This document shows, piece by piece, positions 21,095 to 32,135 of a stretch of 40,330 nucleotides of DNA. Every line of letters begins with the position of its first letter. The stretch's first letter is position 1. Both the position numbers and the translations under genes were made by a program. Origin of the DNA: Tubiluchus corallicola (Eukaryota; Priapulida; Priapulimorpha; Priapulimorphida; Tubiluchidae); the NCBI GenBank assembly GCA_030141605.1, contig JAQGDQ010000738.1:1-40330 (forward strand), given 5' to 3'. The notes under the pieces are model-generated. The model was not told where the DNA came from, searched no databases, and saw nothing but the letters and a program-made list of their open reading frames with translations.

Positions 21095-24000
21095 ATGTCA
21101 ATGTACTATGGTGTTATAGCCAGAATGCAAACACCGCCTCCAGACGGCTGGGGGAGTCACGGGAATCCCGGTTCCGAGTTTCCACCCGTAGAATCACCTT
21201 CAGTTTCCTTTTCACAGCCTGCGACACCAACCCGTGTGATTTCTGACACGTATTCGTGGTTGTCATCTAGCGTTACATCAATTCCTGTCTGGTTAGGGAT
21301 TCGAAAGGCTGCATTACCAAAAACACGGAATGTGATTCCAAATCATAGTATAGATGAACCAGTGACAAAGCCTAGTCATCCAAACCACTCATTTCATAAT
21401 AACAAAGTGAAGACCACAAAGTATTCCATACTTACCTTCTTACCAAAGAATCTTTTTGAACAGTTTCATAGGTTTGCAAACTTGTATTTTGTATTTATCG
21501 TTTTGTTAAATTTCGCGCCTGCGATAAATGCGTTTGGCAAAGAAATTGCCATGATTCCTGTGATAGCGGTATTGTGTGTTACAGCGGTGAAAGATGGTTT
21601 TGAGGACTATCGTAGATATTTATCTGACAAAGAAATCAATCACATGACCTGCAGAGTTTATTGTAAGTGTGATAAGCGGTACGTAAAAACGGAGTGGCAG
21701 GATGTTTATGTTGGAGACATTGTTCACTTATCTTGTAATGAGGTGATACCTGCTGACATTTTATTCCTCCGGTCAAGTGATGACCAAGGAATTTGCTTTC
21801 TAGAAACTTCCAATATTGATGGTGAGAGTAATCTGAAACAGCGGCAGATTGTCCGTGGTTTTGTGGAGCTGCAAGAGACATTTGACCCTCTAAAGTTTTC
21901 CAGCACAATTGTGTGTGATTCGCCAAATAGTCAGATATACAAGTTTACTGGATCTGTTGTGCAGGCTCACCGAACTGAGGATGTTCCAGTTAACAAAGAA
22001 AACCTTTTACTTAGGGGCTGCGTTCTGAAAAACACTGATTATGTAGAGGGCATAGTCGTTTATGCTGGTCATGAAACAAAGGCTATGCTAAATAATGATG
22101 GTCCAAGGTACAAGCGTAGCAAACTGGAACGCGCCATGAACCGTGATGTTATGTGGTGTGTTGTGATACTAATCGTCCTTTGTTTATTTTGTGCTGTTGG
22201 TAGTTGCTTGTGGTTAGAGGGTTACGGCTCTGATTTGCAGTTGCCATTTATTCCCCCGGGTTCAGTTGACAGGGAAAGATTGGGTTACCAAGGTTTCGTC
22301 ATTTTTCTGACTTACATCATCGTTTATCAGGTGATTATTCCTATATCTCTCTACGTGTCGTTAGAAATTGTCAAACTTGCTCAGGTTTACTTTCTTAATC
22401 TGGACTTGAAGTTATATCATCCGGCTAGCGATCGTAGGCTGGAATGCCGCGCTTTCAACATTACCGAAGAACTCGGACAAGTACAACACATATTTTGTGA
22501 CAAAACGGGAACGCTGACAGAAAACAAAATGATCTTCCGCAAATGCACGATAGCGGGAAAAGATTATCCTCACTTGCCTGCTGTTAACGAAGAGGCTTCC
22601 AAGGAAGTACCTTTAGTACAAATAGCTACAAATCTGCCACAAATAAGTAAATCAGCTTGCAATAGTGACGGACCTTATCAGCCCTCTATAGTGAGCCCTT
22701 TAGAAGAGTCCATTACCTCTCAGGCTGAGGATAGTAATCTTAACGAGTTCTGCATTGATAGCTGCCTCCAGCAGGAAGCAGCTAACATTTGCTACGAGAC
22801 AACTCTTGGAATTCCCGGAGACCGGTCTGATTTCAATAGTCTTCAAGACTTTCTGTTGGTTATGTCAGTTTGTAACACGGTCGTTGTTAGCAAGCGCCCT
22901 CATGGCGATCAGATGAATGAAAGCGGTGAGGTCGATTGTCGACCCAGACCGTTCTCTGCGATTGAAAACAAATTTGGTTTCTTCGCCCCGATTCCTAAAT
23001 TGTATAGACGAATTGTTTCTTCTTCCGTTCAAAAAGATGGCACTAATGAGAAGTATCTTAAGTCCCCTGATCCAGATTTAGTGCCAGAGCTGCATTCGAA
23101 ACATTTTTTTGACTTTGATAAATTAATAAGCAAACAGGCCGATGCTGAGACAGTTGCTTACTTCGAAGCCGAAAGTCCGGATGAATTGGCATTGGTTTAT
23201 GCTGCTAATGTTTACGGCGTACGTCTTATTAAACGCACTCCGGATATTATTTCTGTTCACCTTCCTGGAGGCGGAATTGTACATTTCAACCTGCTGCATG
23301 TTTTGCCATTCGATTCATCCCGAAAGCGCATGTCGGTCCTTGTTCGGCATCCCGACACGAACGAAATTATTCTCTATACCAAAGGTGCAGATTGTGCAAT
23401 AATGGGTGAATTGGCGCCCGTCAGAGATCTCCAGTCGAAGGAGATGGTTGACAAAACATTTGAATTATTGAACGTTTATGCGCAGCAAGGTTTACGGACA
23501 TTGTGTCTTGCTAAACGAGTGCTTAGTGAAGAAGAGTATGGCGACTGGTTGGTATCACAACATGCTGCTGAAACTGCCATCGAAGAACGAGAGAAGAAGT
23601 TATACGAGTCTGCTTGTCAAATCGAAACGAATTTGATGTTGCTAGGCGCAACAGGAATCGAAGATCGCTTGCAAGATGGTGTTCCTCGTTGCATCGCTTC
23701 GCTACGCGAGGCTGGCATTAAAGTCTGGGTTCTGACTGGAGATAAAAGGGAAACGGCTATAAACATAGCAAATGCTTGCTACTTGTTTTCGCCACAAATG
23801 GAAGTAATGGTACTGTCTTGTCGGAGCAAAGATGCCACGGAATCGCTGCTTCAGGCGTATAACGTTCAAGTGAAAGTTGCATCACCCGATAATAAGTTTG
23901 CACTGGTTGTCGATGGTCACACACTTGTCTATGCGATGCACAAAGACTGTGCAATGTCATTTTTGGAATTATCCAAGTATTGTGAAGCTGTGCTTTGCTG

Positions 24001-25021
24001 TCGTGCAACACCATCTCAGAAAGCCTCGGTTGTGAAGTTAGTCAAACGATATCTCAAGGTTAACACGCTTGCTGTTGGTGATGGTGCCAATGATGTTGCT
24101 ATGATCCATGCTGCCGATGTTGGCATTGGTATATCTGGTCAGGAAGGCATGCAGGCTGTGATGGCGAGCGACTTTGCCATTTCCCGATTTTTCCATTTGC
24201 AGCGTCTTCTCCTAGTTCACGGTCACTGGTGTTATGAACGGCTTGCTCGTATGATTTTGTTCTTTCTGTATAAGAATGCATCATATATTTTTGTATTATT
24301 TTGGTATAGTTTCTACTGCGGGTTCAGTAGTCAAGTCATGGTTGACCAGGTGTACTTGATTCTCTATAGTCTTTTATTTACTTCTATACAGCCGCTAGTA
24401 ATTGGAATTTTTGACCAAGACGTCCCGGACATACTCTTAATTGCCCGTCCAAAGCTGTATAAGCAAGGAATACACTCAAGCGTTTACCGTCCATATTCGT
24501 TTTGGATTAACATGCTAGATGCCTTGTATCAAAGTGTCGTTATTTTCTTCATTCCTTATTGGATATTTGAAGATTCTGACCTCGGTATGTGGGAACTTGG
24601 CACGCTGAGCACGACCATCTGTGTTATCGTGCACACTTTACATTTAAGCATAGAAACAAAGTCATGGACGTACGTTCACATAGGTTCCATTGCGTTGAGC
24701 CTTGTTATATACTTGATTACGATCTTTCTGACGTCAGTTGTCTGTCTAAACTGCAACCCTCCATCAAACCCTTACTGGGTAACATTTCACGTAATGGGAC
24801 GACCACTTCACTGGGCTGCACTCCTCTTAAGTGTAGTCGTGGCCCTTTTTCCGCGTTTCTTGCTTCGGTGCATTTTAGTGAATGCTTGTCCCGAAGATGT
24901 TACTAGAGCACACGTAGCATACAAGAACCGGTGTCTTTCTGGGTCGCCCGATGATTTTATTGCGACCTTTGATTCCACATCTAGTACTTCCACTCTTTTT
25001 AGAAAAGACCATGACAAGTGA
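21095..25021 (+). CDS. ATP10: ATP10-type P4-ATPase (phospholipid flippase), single exon
   Basis: Predicted 1308-residue P-type ATPase that would use ATP to move lipids from the outer to the inner leaflet, normally with a CDC50/TMEM30 partner. Visible in order (residues from the ATG at 21095): KNLFEQFHRFANLYFVF in the first helix (about 118); actuator motif DGES (242-245); PISL in helix 4 (416-419); phosphorylated Asp469 in DKTGTLTENK; nucleotide-binding FDSSRKRMSV and YTKGAD; TGDKRETA (881); GDGANDVAMI (995); then six more helices. NLKQRQIVRGF, LNITEELGQ and HGHWCYERLA point to the ATP10 (class 5) group. An in-frame TGA at 21008-21010 precedes, and 21095 is the first ATG, with A at -3. Human ATP10 proteins are about 1430-1500 residues, the difference lying mainly in the tail and middle loop. 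No introns are seen in nearly 4 kb, although the neighbouring genes have many. The actuator motif is DGES where most flippases have DGET. Confidence 0.95.
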   Translation: MSMYYGVIARMQTPPPDGWGSHGNPGSEFPPVESPSVSFSQPATPTRVISDTYSWLSSSVTSIPVWLGIRKAALPKTRNVIPNHSIDEPVTKPSHPNHSFHNNKVKTTKYSILTFLPKNLFEQFHRFANLYFVFIVLLNFAPAINAFGKEIAMIPVIAVLCVTAVKDGFEDYRRYLSDKEINHMTCRVYCKCDKRYVKTEWQDVYVGDIVHLSCNEVIPADILFLRSSDDQGICFLETSNIDGESNLKQRQIVRGFVELQETFDPLKFSSTIVCDSPNSQIYKFTGSVVQAHRTEDVPVNKENLLLRGCVLKNTDYVEGIVVYAGHETKAMLNNDGPRYKRSKLERAMNRDVMWCVVILIVLCLFCAVGSCLWLEGYGSDLQLPFIPPGSVDRERLGYQGFVIFLTYIIVYQVIIPISLYVSLEIVKLAQVYFLNLDLKLYHPASDRRLECRAFNITEELGQVQHIFCDKTGTLTENKMIFRKCTIAGKDYPHLPAVNEEASKEVPLVQIATNLPQISKSACNSDGPYQPSIVSPLEESITSQAEDSNLNEFCIDSCLQQEAANICYETTLGIPGDRSDFNSLQDFLLVMSVCNTVVVSKRPHGDQMNESGEVDCRPRPFSAIENKFGFFAPIPKLYRRIVSSSVQKDGTNEKYLKSPDPDLVPELHSKHFFDFDKLISKQADAETVAYFEAESPDELALVYAANVYGVRLIKRTPDIISVHLPGGGIVHFNLLHVLPFDSSRKRMSVLVRHPDTNEIILYTKGADCAIMGELAPVRDLQSKEMVDKTFELLNVYAQQGLRTLCLAKRVLSEEEYGDWLVSQHAAETAIEEREKKLYESACQIETNLMLLGATGIEDRLQDGVPRCIASLREAGIKVWVLTGDKRETAINIANACYLFSPQMEVMVLSCRSKDATESLLQAYNVQVKVASPDNKFALVVDGHTLVYAMHKDCAMSFLELSKYCEAVLCCRATPSQKASVVKLVKRYLKVNTLAVGDGANDVAMIHAADVGIGISGQEGMQAVMASDFAISRFFHLQRLLLVHGHWCYERLARMILFFLYKNASYIFVLFWYSFYCGFSSQVMVDQVYLILYSLLFTSIQPLVIGIFDQDVPDILLIARPKLYKQGIHSSVYRPYSFWINMLDALYQSVVIFFIPYWIFEDSDLGMWELGTLSTTICVIVHTLHLSIETKSWTYVHIGSIALSLVIYLITIFLTSVVCLNCNPPSNPYWVTFHVMGRPLHWAALLLSVVVALFPRFLLRCILVNACPEDVTRAHVAYKNRCLSGSPDDFIATFDSTSSTSTLFRKDHDK

Positions 25022-25360
25022 TGCTTTCATAATGTTGTACCGGTGTTTTAGACAGAAATAGTAGGCCTTCATGATACGCTAATTTAACAGGGATAACAGT
25101 GATAAGCTACTAATAATTCACGCAGTAAAACACAGTAACGTAGCAAAACATGTTAGCGTGCACGACCTAGTCTTTGCTCAAACACAATCCATTCTTGTCA
25201 CATGCCAACTTAATATATTTTTTGTAATCAAATATTTATTATCAAATGACTAAATGCATTCCACAATTTAAGGTGCTAATGTGCAAGGTAATTTTTGTGA
25301 TTTTTTTTTATCGTAACGTTTCGTCTCGTAATTATGTAAGGAGCTTGTAAATAAACACAA
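25022..25360 (+). other. ATP10 3' UTR
   Basis: Noncoding and AT-rich after the TGA. AATAAA at 25350-25355 is a good candidate polyadenylation signal about 330 bp after the stop. No poly(A) tract follows it in the genome. Confidence 0.55.
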
Positions 25361-26970
25361 TAATTCTGCATTTTATACATATAAAAACGCGTTACAAATA
25401 TAACTTATTATTCAGTATTAGGGTAGTTAATGTAATCGGTTAATATTCTTTTAAAATATGTCAAAGCTTCCATTAATGATACTATTATTACTATAAATAT
25501 ACATGTACAATTATGCAGTATGAATGTACTACCTTGGGTTTTTTGGGCTTGCTTATCTTATGGGGATTGCTATAGCATGCCGTACACCATACAGTACAAC
25601 ATAATCACTATCTCGTGAAACAAACTACCCACATTTTTTCATCAATTTCATACCAAAGAAGTTGCTTGCTTAAATTATTAAGTATCTTTAATATTATTTG
25701 GATTGGGAATGAAATAAGTTGAAAGCCAGAGCTGGAGCTTTCTTCGCAATACACTCTTTCAAAGTATTAATGCTCTCTTAACAACCTCAGTATTAATGCA
25801 ATGATCTTAGCATACTAACCTTTTAACTTTTACCTTTATGCTTTTAATTGCCTAATTATTAAGCAGCTGTGTAACCGATAAAATGTTGTCAATTTTTTCT
25901 CTGTTCCTATGAACCTTTATATTAATACCAGCAGTTGAAATTTGATCTTTAATCTACACTAACATTGTGTTTAATGGCGCCATCTTGCAACGCCCTGCTT
26001 CTGCACATATTTCGGTAATACGTTGATCATGTTTCAAAAACGAAATGATTTTCTGAGTGCTTTATTATTATTATTATTCACGTTTTTTATTTTTCAACCC
26101 GTTATTTTGTCTTTAATTAGCCCGAAGGTTTATGATAAGTTTTGATGTAAATACTGAGCCTGTGATTTTTGTAAATTGTAAATGTCCGCCAGACTGGCTT
26201 TTGCTTCTGTTAAAACCTTTTTCAAATAACTTAACAGCTAAATCAGAACTATAATGCATATTAAATGCCTTATAACTGCCCTCATTTTAAGATATGTGCA
26301 CTTGTGATGTAAATATGAAGCATATCCAGAAACTTCCATAACTTTTCATCTGGATTTGTTGTCCGAAAAAGTCAAAGATTTCAAATACGTTCATAAATTC
26401 GGCAAACATTTTTTTTCATCTGAGTGCTCTAATGTACAGAAACAATGTTAATTCTACGAAATGATGTTTTTGAAGATGCTGCATGTTTGAATATGAGTGT
26501 GTGACCATGCTCTGTGTTTCTGCTGTCTCGTGCGATACCAAAAAACTTTCTAAAAGGGAAAGGGGCATTTCTAACCCAAGGAGTGGAGGTGCTTAAATAT
26601 CTAACTGGGGTATGTGGTTTTTGTGCTTGAAGGAAAATTTGTGATGTTTTGCTTAATATATTGAATGCAAAGATGAGCACTGCCAGCTGGATGCATTCTG
26701 GGAAAGTGGAAACTCCATTGACGGCCTTGAGTGGCAGACAATGGACAGAGGCAGCGAAAGTTTGACTAACATCACGGTTGTATGATGATTGAATGTGAAG
26801 AGTTTCCTGTTCCCAACACGCCATATATTCCTGCTGAAATCCTTCATAAAGAACTTGTGGTTTTGGTCTGCACTGGTGGATTCCTTTCCCTTAGCCTTCC
26901 TGCTTGTAACTATTTCTCTGCATCAGACTTTTGGTGGAAATGGTTGCAAAAGGGAATGCCTTTCCTTGCG
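25361..26970. other. Intergenic region without recognised features
   Basis: AT-rich, no protein family, RNA gene or transposon terminus that I recognise. A 131-codon open frame on the minus strand (26429-26824) has no recognisable domain and is not supported. Confidence 0.5.
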
Positions 26971-27400
26971 AGTTCTTCCAGGTTTTGTTATCATGGGTGG
27001 GGTGAGGTCATTTCTGACATTGGTGTCCCCTTTCTGGTCTTGTTACTTTGGGTGGAACATGGTCATAACTTACACTGGTGTCCTTTTCCTGGTTATGTTA
27101 CTGTGGGTGGGACTTGGTTATTTGTTACACTGGTGTCCTTTTCCTGGTTATGTTACTGTGGGTGGGACTTGGTTATTTGTTACACTGGTGTCCTTTTCCT
27201 GGTTATGTTACTGTGGGTGGGACTTGGTTATTTGTTACACTGGTGTTCTTTTCCTGGTTATGTTACTGTGGGTGGGACGTGGTTATTTTTTACATTGGTG
27301 TCCTTTTCCTGATCTTGTTACTGTGGGTGGGACATGGTCATTACTTACACTGGTCTCCTTTTCCTGGTGGATGGGATGTGCTCATTTCAAACACTGGTGG
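26971..27400 (+). repeat. 55-bp minisatellite, about 7.8 copies
   Basis: Units begin at 26971, 27026, 27081, 27136, 27191, 27246, 27301 and 27356 with the core CCTTTTCCTGGTTATGTTAC then GTGGGTGGGACTTGG. The central copies are nearly identical and the outer ones diverged, so the array expanded recently from the middle. 55 is not a multiple of three, and the unit has no stop in any forward frame. Long open frames therefore appear in all three frames, but they are a repeat effect. Confidence 0.92.
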
Positions 27401-27611
27401 CCGTGAGTTCATCTCCAACTCATTCCGAATGCATGGGGCAAAAGTACGCAGATAGGTTTGGTGATTAGTCAATTGGGAGCAGTGGTCCTTGAGTGAGTTG
27501 GAGGTTGTAGCCATCATCAACATCAGCGCTGATCAGCTACTGAATTAAATAGGTAAGTTTGATCAAGTGTTTTACTTACTGTCATTACTTTATTTTATCA
27601 TTACTGATGTA

Positions 27612-27939
27612 CAGTAGGCGCCGCTTAATAGACTCACTTTGGGACGGAAAGCGTGTTGACCTAGTTAACCATGTGATTACCGTATCTGCTTACAGACAAC
27701 GCTGTACGTAACATGACTGTTTCTAACTACATTATAGTGCACAAAATGGACTAATAAAAGCAGCAAAAGCTGTTTGAACACACGCAAGTGTCTTATTTTA
27801 AGTACGTGAATGGAAAATCTTGAGTCAATTTCCGACAGTTTTTATATACCATTGAATAGGAGTCGTCCATACCAGACGTTTTTGAATCAGTTAGGTGACC
27901 GATTCTATTAACCGTGAGTCAAATAAACGGCACCTACTG
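27612..27939. mobile_element. TA-flanked MITE, family G, complete copy
   Basis: Inverted termini CAGTAGGCGCCGCTTAATAG and AAATAAACGGCACCTACTG are flanked by TA at 27610-27611 and 27940-27941. The interior includes GAGTCAATTTCCGACAGTTT, also present in the hAT-type family B elements. 328 bp, non-coding. Confidence 0.8.
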
Positions 27940-28239
27940 TATAAGCAAATGTGTCTGCTGCTCGCTGCTACAGCCTGCAGGTTACTTTGTACTTCTAGTT
28001 ACTTTGTACTTGATTGATTCATTATCAAATGTTAGGACAGCCTTTAGTTTATTCCTAGAAAATTCAAATTTGAGAAAATTTAATTGTGGCGAAAGACGAT
28101 CTAACGTAGAAGAGTTTCAGAAGCGTCACCTGCATGTTGCAAAATGTTTTTGAAGGTTTAACTGAAGTAAGAATTCTTGTGGTTCAAATGCCAGAGATTA
28201 TTTGTGATATAGAGTAATGAAGGCAAGGCAAAGTGAACA

Positions 28240-29000
28240 ATGATGTATCGCCACCTACGAACTGAGTCCGGCAGGTGGAGTAGGACGAGACGAGAAAATA
28301 GAACAGGGGTGTGCAAATTATCTGACTAGCCGGGCCACATTAAACTTTGCCGCAATTCCTGCGGGCCACATGCAGTTTGGTCAAGGAGCCAAATACAGAA
28401 AGGCCTAATAACGATTTTTTTGCATCCGACCTGCGTACATCATTACTACTACACTTAAGAAACTATTTTAGAAGTTATTAAAATTTATATTACAAACCAT
28501 ATATTTCTGCTTTCGGGACAGATAGTGGTAATTTCATTACAATACATATTAGTAATGTGTATCACACAGTCTGTGTAGTACAGTGACATTAAGCTACAAC
28601 CGTCTTGTAAGGGTTAATGGCATCCGATCTAGTAGAAAAAACTACCCGCACTATCTTTGGGATCGTGGCACGGACTTCAGCTGGATACACTCAATTAATC
28701 GCCCGGGCCGCACTTTCATTAGGTTGACAAATCTCTTCTCGGGCCGCACAAATTCTCTTGGCGGGCTGCAAGTGGCCCGTGGGCTGCAATTTGCACACCC
28801 CTGAAATAGAATGTCAGTTTTGTGATTTGAATGTTGTTCGGACTCTTACTCATGCGGTCTTAAAATGTCCCGAAACTAAATATGCTGACTGTGTTGAACA
28901 TAACAACTCTTTTATGACACAATTTACTGTAAACAAAACCAAATATTTGTATAAAGTTTGTGGAAATAACGAACTTAAATTAATTTTCAAACACGTGTAA
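28240..29000 (+). pseudogene. LINE ORF2 C-terminal fragment split by a MITE
   Basis: After the MITE, frame 28806-29000 reads ECQFCDLNVVRTLTHAVLKC, a C-x2-C-x9-H-x4-C finger followed by PE. This arrangement is usual at the C-terminus of LINE reverse transcriptases. Before the MITE the same frame can be followed back about 60 bp (DEKIE joins ECQFC across the duplication) to a stop. It is decayed and non-functional. Confidence 0.6.
28314..28803 (+). mobile_element. hAT MITE family A, complete copy 1
   Basis: Termini CAGGGGTGTGCAAATT and AATTTGCACACCCCTG form a 16-bp perfect inverted repeat. The flanks AAATAGAA (28306-28313 and 28804-28811) are a perfect 8-bp duplication. 490 bp, non-coding; the interior GGGCCAC and GGGCCGCAC runs are typical of this sort of hAT element. 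It lies inside a LINE remnant. Confidence 0.92.
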
Positions 29001-29108
29001 ATATTCACGATTGCAATTAATACCACACTAAAATTATATTTCATGTAATGATGCGTCTGGCTTGTCAACGGATTGTTTTATATGTTATGGTTATTTTACT
29101 TGGTATAG

Positions 29109-29112
29109 ACTG

Positions 29113-29147
<35 letters not shown>

Positions 29148-29148
29148 T

Positions 29149-29192
<44 letters not shown>

Positions 29193-29194
29193 GT
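29109..29194. repeat. (TA)n microsatellite
   Basis: About 80 bp of alternating TA broken by short TGT and TTGAC interruptions, next to the LINE 3' end. It probably arose from the LINE sequence. Confidence 0.9.
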
Positions 29195-29203
29195 CGATAT
29201 AGC

Positions 29204-29490
29204 GCAATTTATTATCTTTCTTCCTACCATTTCCACTAACACATCCTTCTACTCTTCCTGTGTGATATAACCTTTTGTTCTTTTTTGTTCACTCATCCAT
29301 TCTTTTTTTATCGGGTTCACATGACAGTGGGCTTATACAGCTTTGTCTCTAGCCTCACTGCAGTACAATTATATTGATAACTAGGTAAACATAATTTTAA
29401 TACAGTGATGTAATAAGCTGTCACTCTGTGCTTAATGTCATTATATTTTACTGAATGTGATAATAATAATAAATAAATGATAAATAAGTT
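29204..29490 (+). mobile_element. LINE 3' UTR, second copy
   Basis: Nearly collinear with 2070-2372, from TTTCTTCCTACCATTTCC through CGGGTTCACATGACAGTGGG to a TAATAATAATAAAT tail. It follows the LINE ORF2 end at 28806-29000 and probably belongs to the same insertion. Confidence 0.65.
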
Positions 29491-30689
29491 ATGCTCAATG
29501 ATAAAAGTATAATTAGTTAATGTAACCCTTGATTGTTATGCCTTTAAAATGGATCTTACTTTAAATTTGACCTTTAGGCACCTTTTTACCTCTTTAACTT
29601 TCTTTTGCATTTTTGGGGAAAGAATTTTTTCCGCCATCAGAACAAATTCGAGTTTAACGCCCTTTGGTAAAGCGAGTTCATGTTAAGCTAACGTATACCA
29701 AGCGTTTTAGCGTAGGCTCTGATTGGTTACTCGAGGGACGATGAGGTGAGTTGGACATTCCAGAAAGTAGGACTTTAGACTCTCGTGGTGGCATTTTACG
29801 TTGACCCAATAAATACGTTGATTACTCAGAGTAGAGTAATCAAATATTTATTTTGCATCGTTAATGCTAGTCAATAAATATCAGGTATCACGTACAGCAA
29901 AATTCTCTTGCCAATTTTCTAATGTAAACCTCTTATCTTTGTCATTTACTACTTAGTTTTGAACGTATTGCATTTTTTGTACATATTGGTGAAATTGTTC
30001 TTTGTATTTAGGGAAAGATATTATGAAGTATTGTCAACATTGACATTGGCGAGATCTACTAACTACTTATCACCTGAACTTATTGAACAATACAATTTTT
30101 TTCAGTTAAATAAATCAAATTAAAGGTAATTGCATACTGGCAAAGAGTTACAATATTGCTTATGCTATCTTAATGTATAGTTTATAGTTACATGTGTGTA
30201 ATGATTAGCACTTCTGCCTACACTGGGTTAGGTATAAAATGTACGTGTTTTTTTTATTTAACAGTCTGTTCAGTAAACGAGTTTTATATTTAGTTTTCTC
30301 TTGGCTTTTCCTTTATTAGATTATACGTATCTGCTTCGTGTAAGAAAACGTAAAATTTGTGAGCATTACAATGTCACCCCCTCAGATTTTAAATTTTCAA
30401 TTTCGAAATAATTTTGAATTTAAATTCAGGGAATTGTCACTACCGAGCTTGCAAATGGAAAGTTGAATTTTTCTCGCTTGATGCTGTGCTGAAATCAGAA
30501 TATATAGAAGCAGTTGTCTGAAACTGTTTGTGGTGTGGCACAAGCATTTGTGTATTTGAAACATAAATAATAAACCTATTAGGCAAACAATTGTTATAAA
30601 CAGTGAAAGTATTTCGCAAGCCAGAGTTTGCACTTTTGGTTAAATTCTTGCAGCCCTAGATGAAACGAAGCTAGATTAGCAAAACCCGT
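29491..30689. other. Intergenic stretch before the higher-order array
   Basis: No gene recognised. At about 30511-30542, GCAGTTGTCTGAAACTG and TTTGTGGTGTGGCA resemble a decayed half-unit of the array that follows. Confidence 0.45.
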
Positions 30690-32135
30690 TAGCACTGGAA
30701 AAGATTTCACTCAAGACTCCAGCTAAAAGTTGTTTTATAGGTGCAGTTGTCTAATTTCTAACTGTTTGTAGTGTGTTGCAATCAAACTGAGGTCAGTTTG
30801 TTCGATGCCGTGTTTTTCCAGCTTTCCAGTTAAAACTGAAAAAGATTTCACTCAAAGCTCCAGCTAAAAGTTGTTTTATAGGTACAGTTGTCTAATTTCT
30901 AACTGTTTGTAGTGTGTTGCTATCAAAATGAGGTAACTGGAAAAGAATTCACTCAAGACTCCAGCTAAAAGTTGTTTTATAGGTGCAGTTGTCTAATTTC
31001 TAACTGTTTGTAGTGTGTTGCTATCAAACTGAGGCAGGTTTGTTTGCTGCCGTGTTTTTCCAGCTTTCCGGTTAAAACTGGAAAAGATTTCACTCAAAGC
31101 TCCAGCTAAAAGTTGTTTTATAGGTGCAGTTGTCTAATTTCTAACTGTTTGTAGTGTGTTGCTATCAAAATGAGGTAACTGGAAAAGAATTCACTCAAGA
31201 CTCCAGCTAAAAGTTCTTTTATAGGTACAGTTGTCTAGTTTCTAACTGTTTGTAGTGTGTTGCTATCAAACTGAGGCAGGTTTGTTTGCTGCCGTGTTTT
31301 TCCAGCTTTCCGGTTAAAACTGGAAAAGATTTCACTCAAAGCTCCAGCTAAAAGTTGTTTTATAGGTACAGTTGTCTAATTTCTAACTGTTTGTAGTGTG
31401 TTGCTATCAAAATGAGGTAACTGGAAAAGAATTCACTCAAGACTCCAGCTAAAAGTTCTTTTATAGGTGCAGTTGTCTATTTCTAACTGTTTGTAGTGTG
31501 TTGCTATCAAACTGAGGCAGGTTTGTTTGCTGCCGTGTTTTTCCAGCTTTCCGGTTAAAACTGGAAAAGATTTCACTCAAAGCTCCAGCTAAAAGTTGTT
31601 TTATAGGTGCAGTTGTCTAATTTCTAACTGTTTGTAGTGTGTTGCTATCAAAATGAGGTAACTGGAAAAGAATTCACTCAAGACTCCAGCTAAAAGTTCT
31701 TTTATAGGTCAGTTGTCTATTTCTAACTGTTTGTAGTGTGTTGCTATCAAACTGAGGCAGGTTTGTTTGCTGCCGTGTTTTTCCAGCTTTCCAGTTAAAA
31801 CTGAAAAAGATTTCACTCAAAGCTCCAGCTAAAAGTTGTTTTATAGGTACAGTTGTCTAATTTCTAACTGTTTGTAGTGTGTTGCTATCAAAATGAGGTA
31901 ACTGGAAAAGAATTCACTCAAGACTCCAGCTAAAAGTTGTTTTATAGGTGCAGTTGTCTAATTTCTAACTGTTTGTAGTGTGTTGCTATCAAACTGAGGC
32001 AGGTTTGTTTGCTGCCGTGTTTTTCCAGCTTTCCGGTTAAAACTGGAAAAGATTTCACTCAAAGCTCCAGCTAAAAGTTGTTTTATAGGTGCAGTTGTCT
32101 GATTTCTAACTGTTTGTGGTGTGTTGCGATCAATT
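30690..32135 (+). repeat. Higher-order tandem array, alternating 141-bp and 101-bp units
   Basis: The anchor CTCCAGCTAAAAGTTSTTTT starts at 30717, 30858, 30959, 31100, 31201, 31342, 31443, 31583, 31684, 31823, 31924 and 32065. Spacings are 141, 101, 141, 101 and so on (139-140 twice). The short unit lacks about 40 bp (from GGTTTGTTTGCTGCCGTG to the second TTCC) and carries GAATTCACTCAAGACT in place of GATTTCACTCAAAGCT. The repeating unit is therefore a 242-bp dimer, about six copies, highly alike. It ends about 180 bp before the ZC3H11A start codon. Confidence 0.93.

Noticed and set aside
26782-27455. Long overlapping open frames of 125-205 codons
   Set aside because: They arise from a stop-free 55-bp repeat in all three frames. 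No domain, and no single frame is favoured.
28583-28804. Open frame similar to one at 40059-40304
   Set aside because: Both lie inside copies of the same hAT MITE; similarity is due to the repeat. No known domain.
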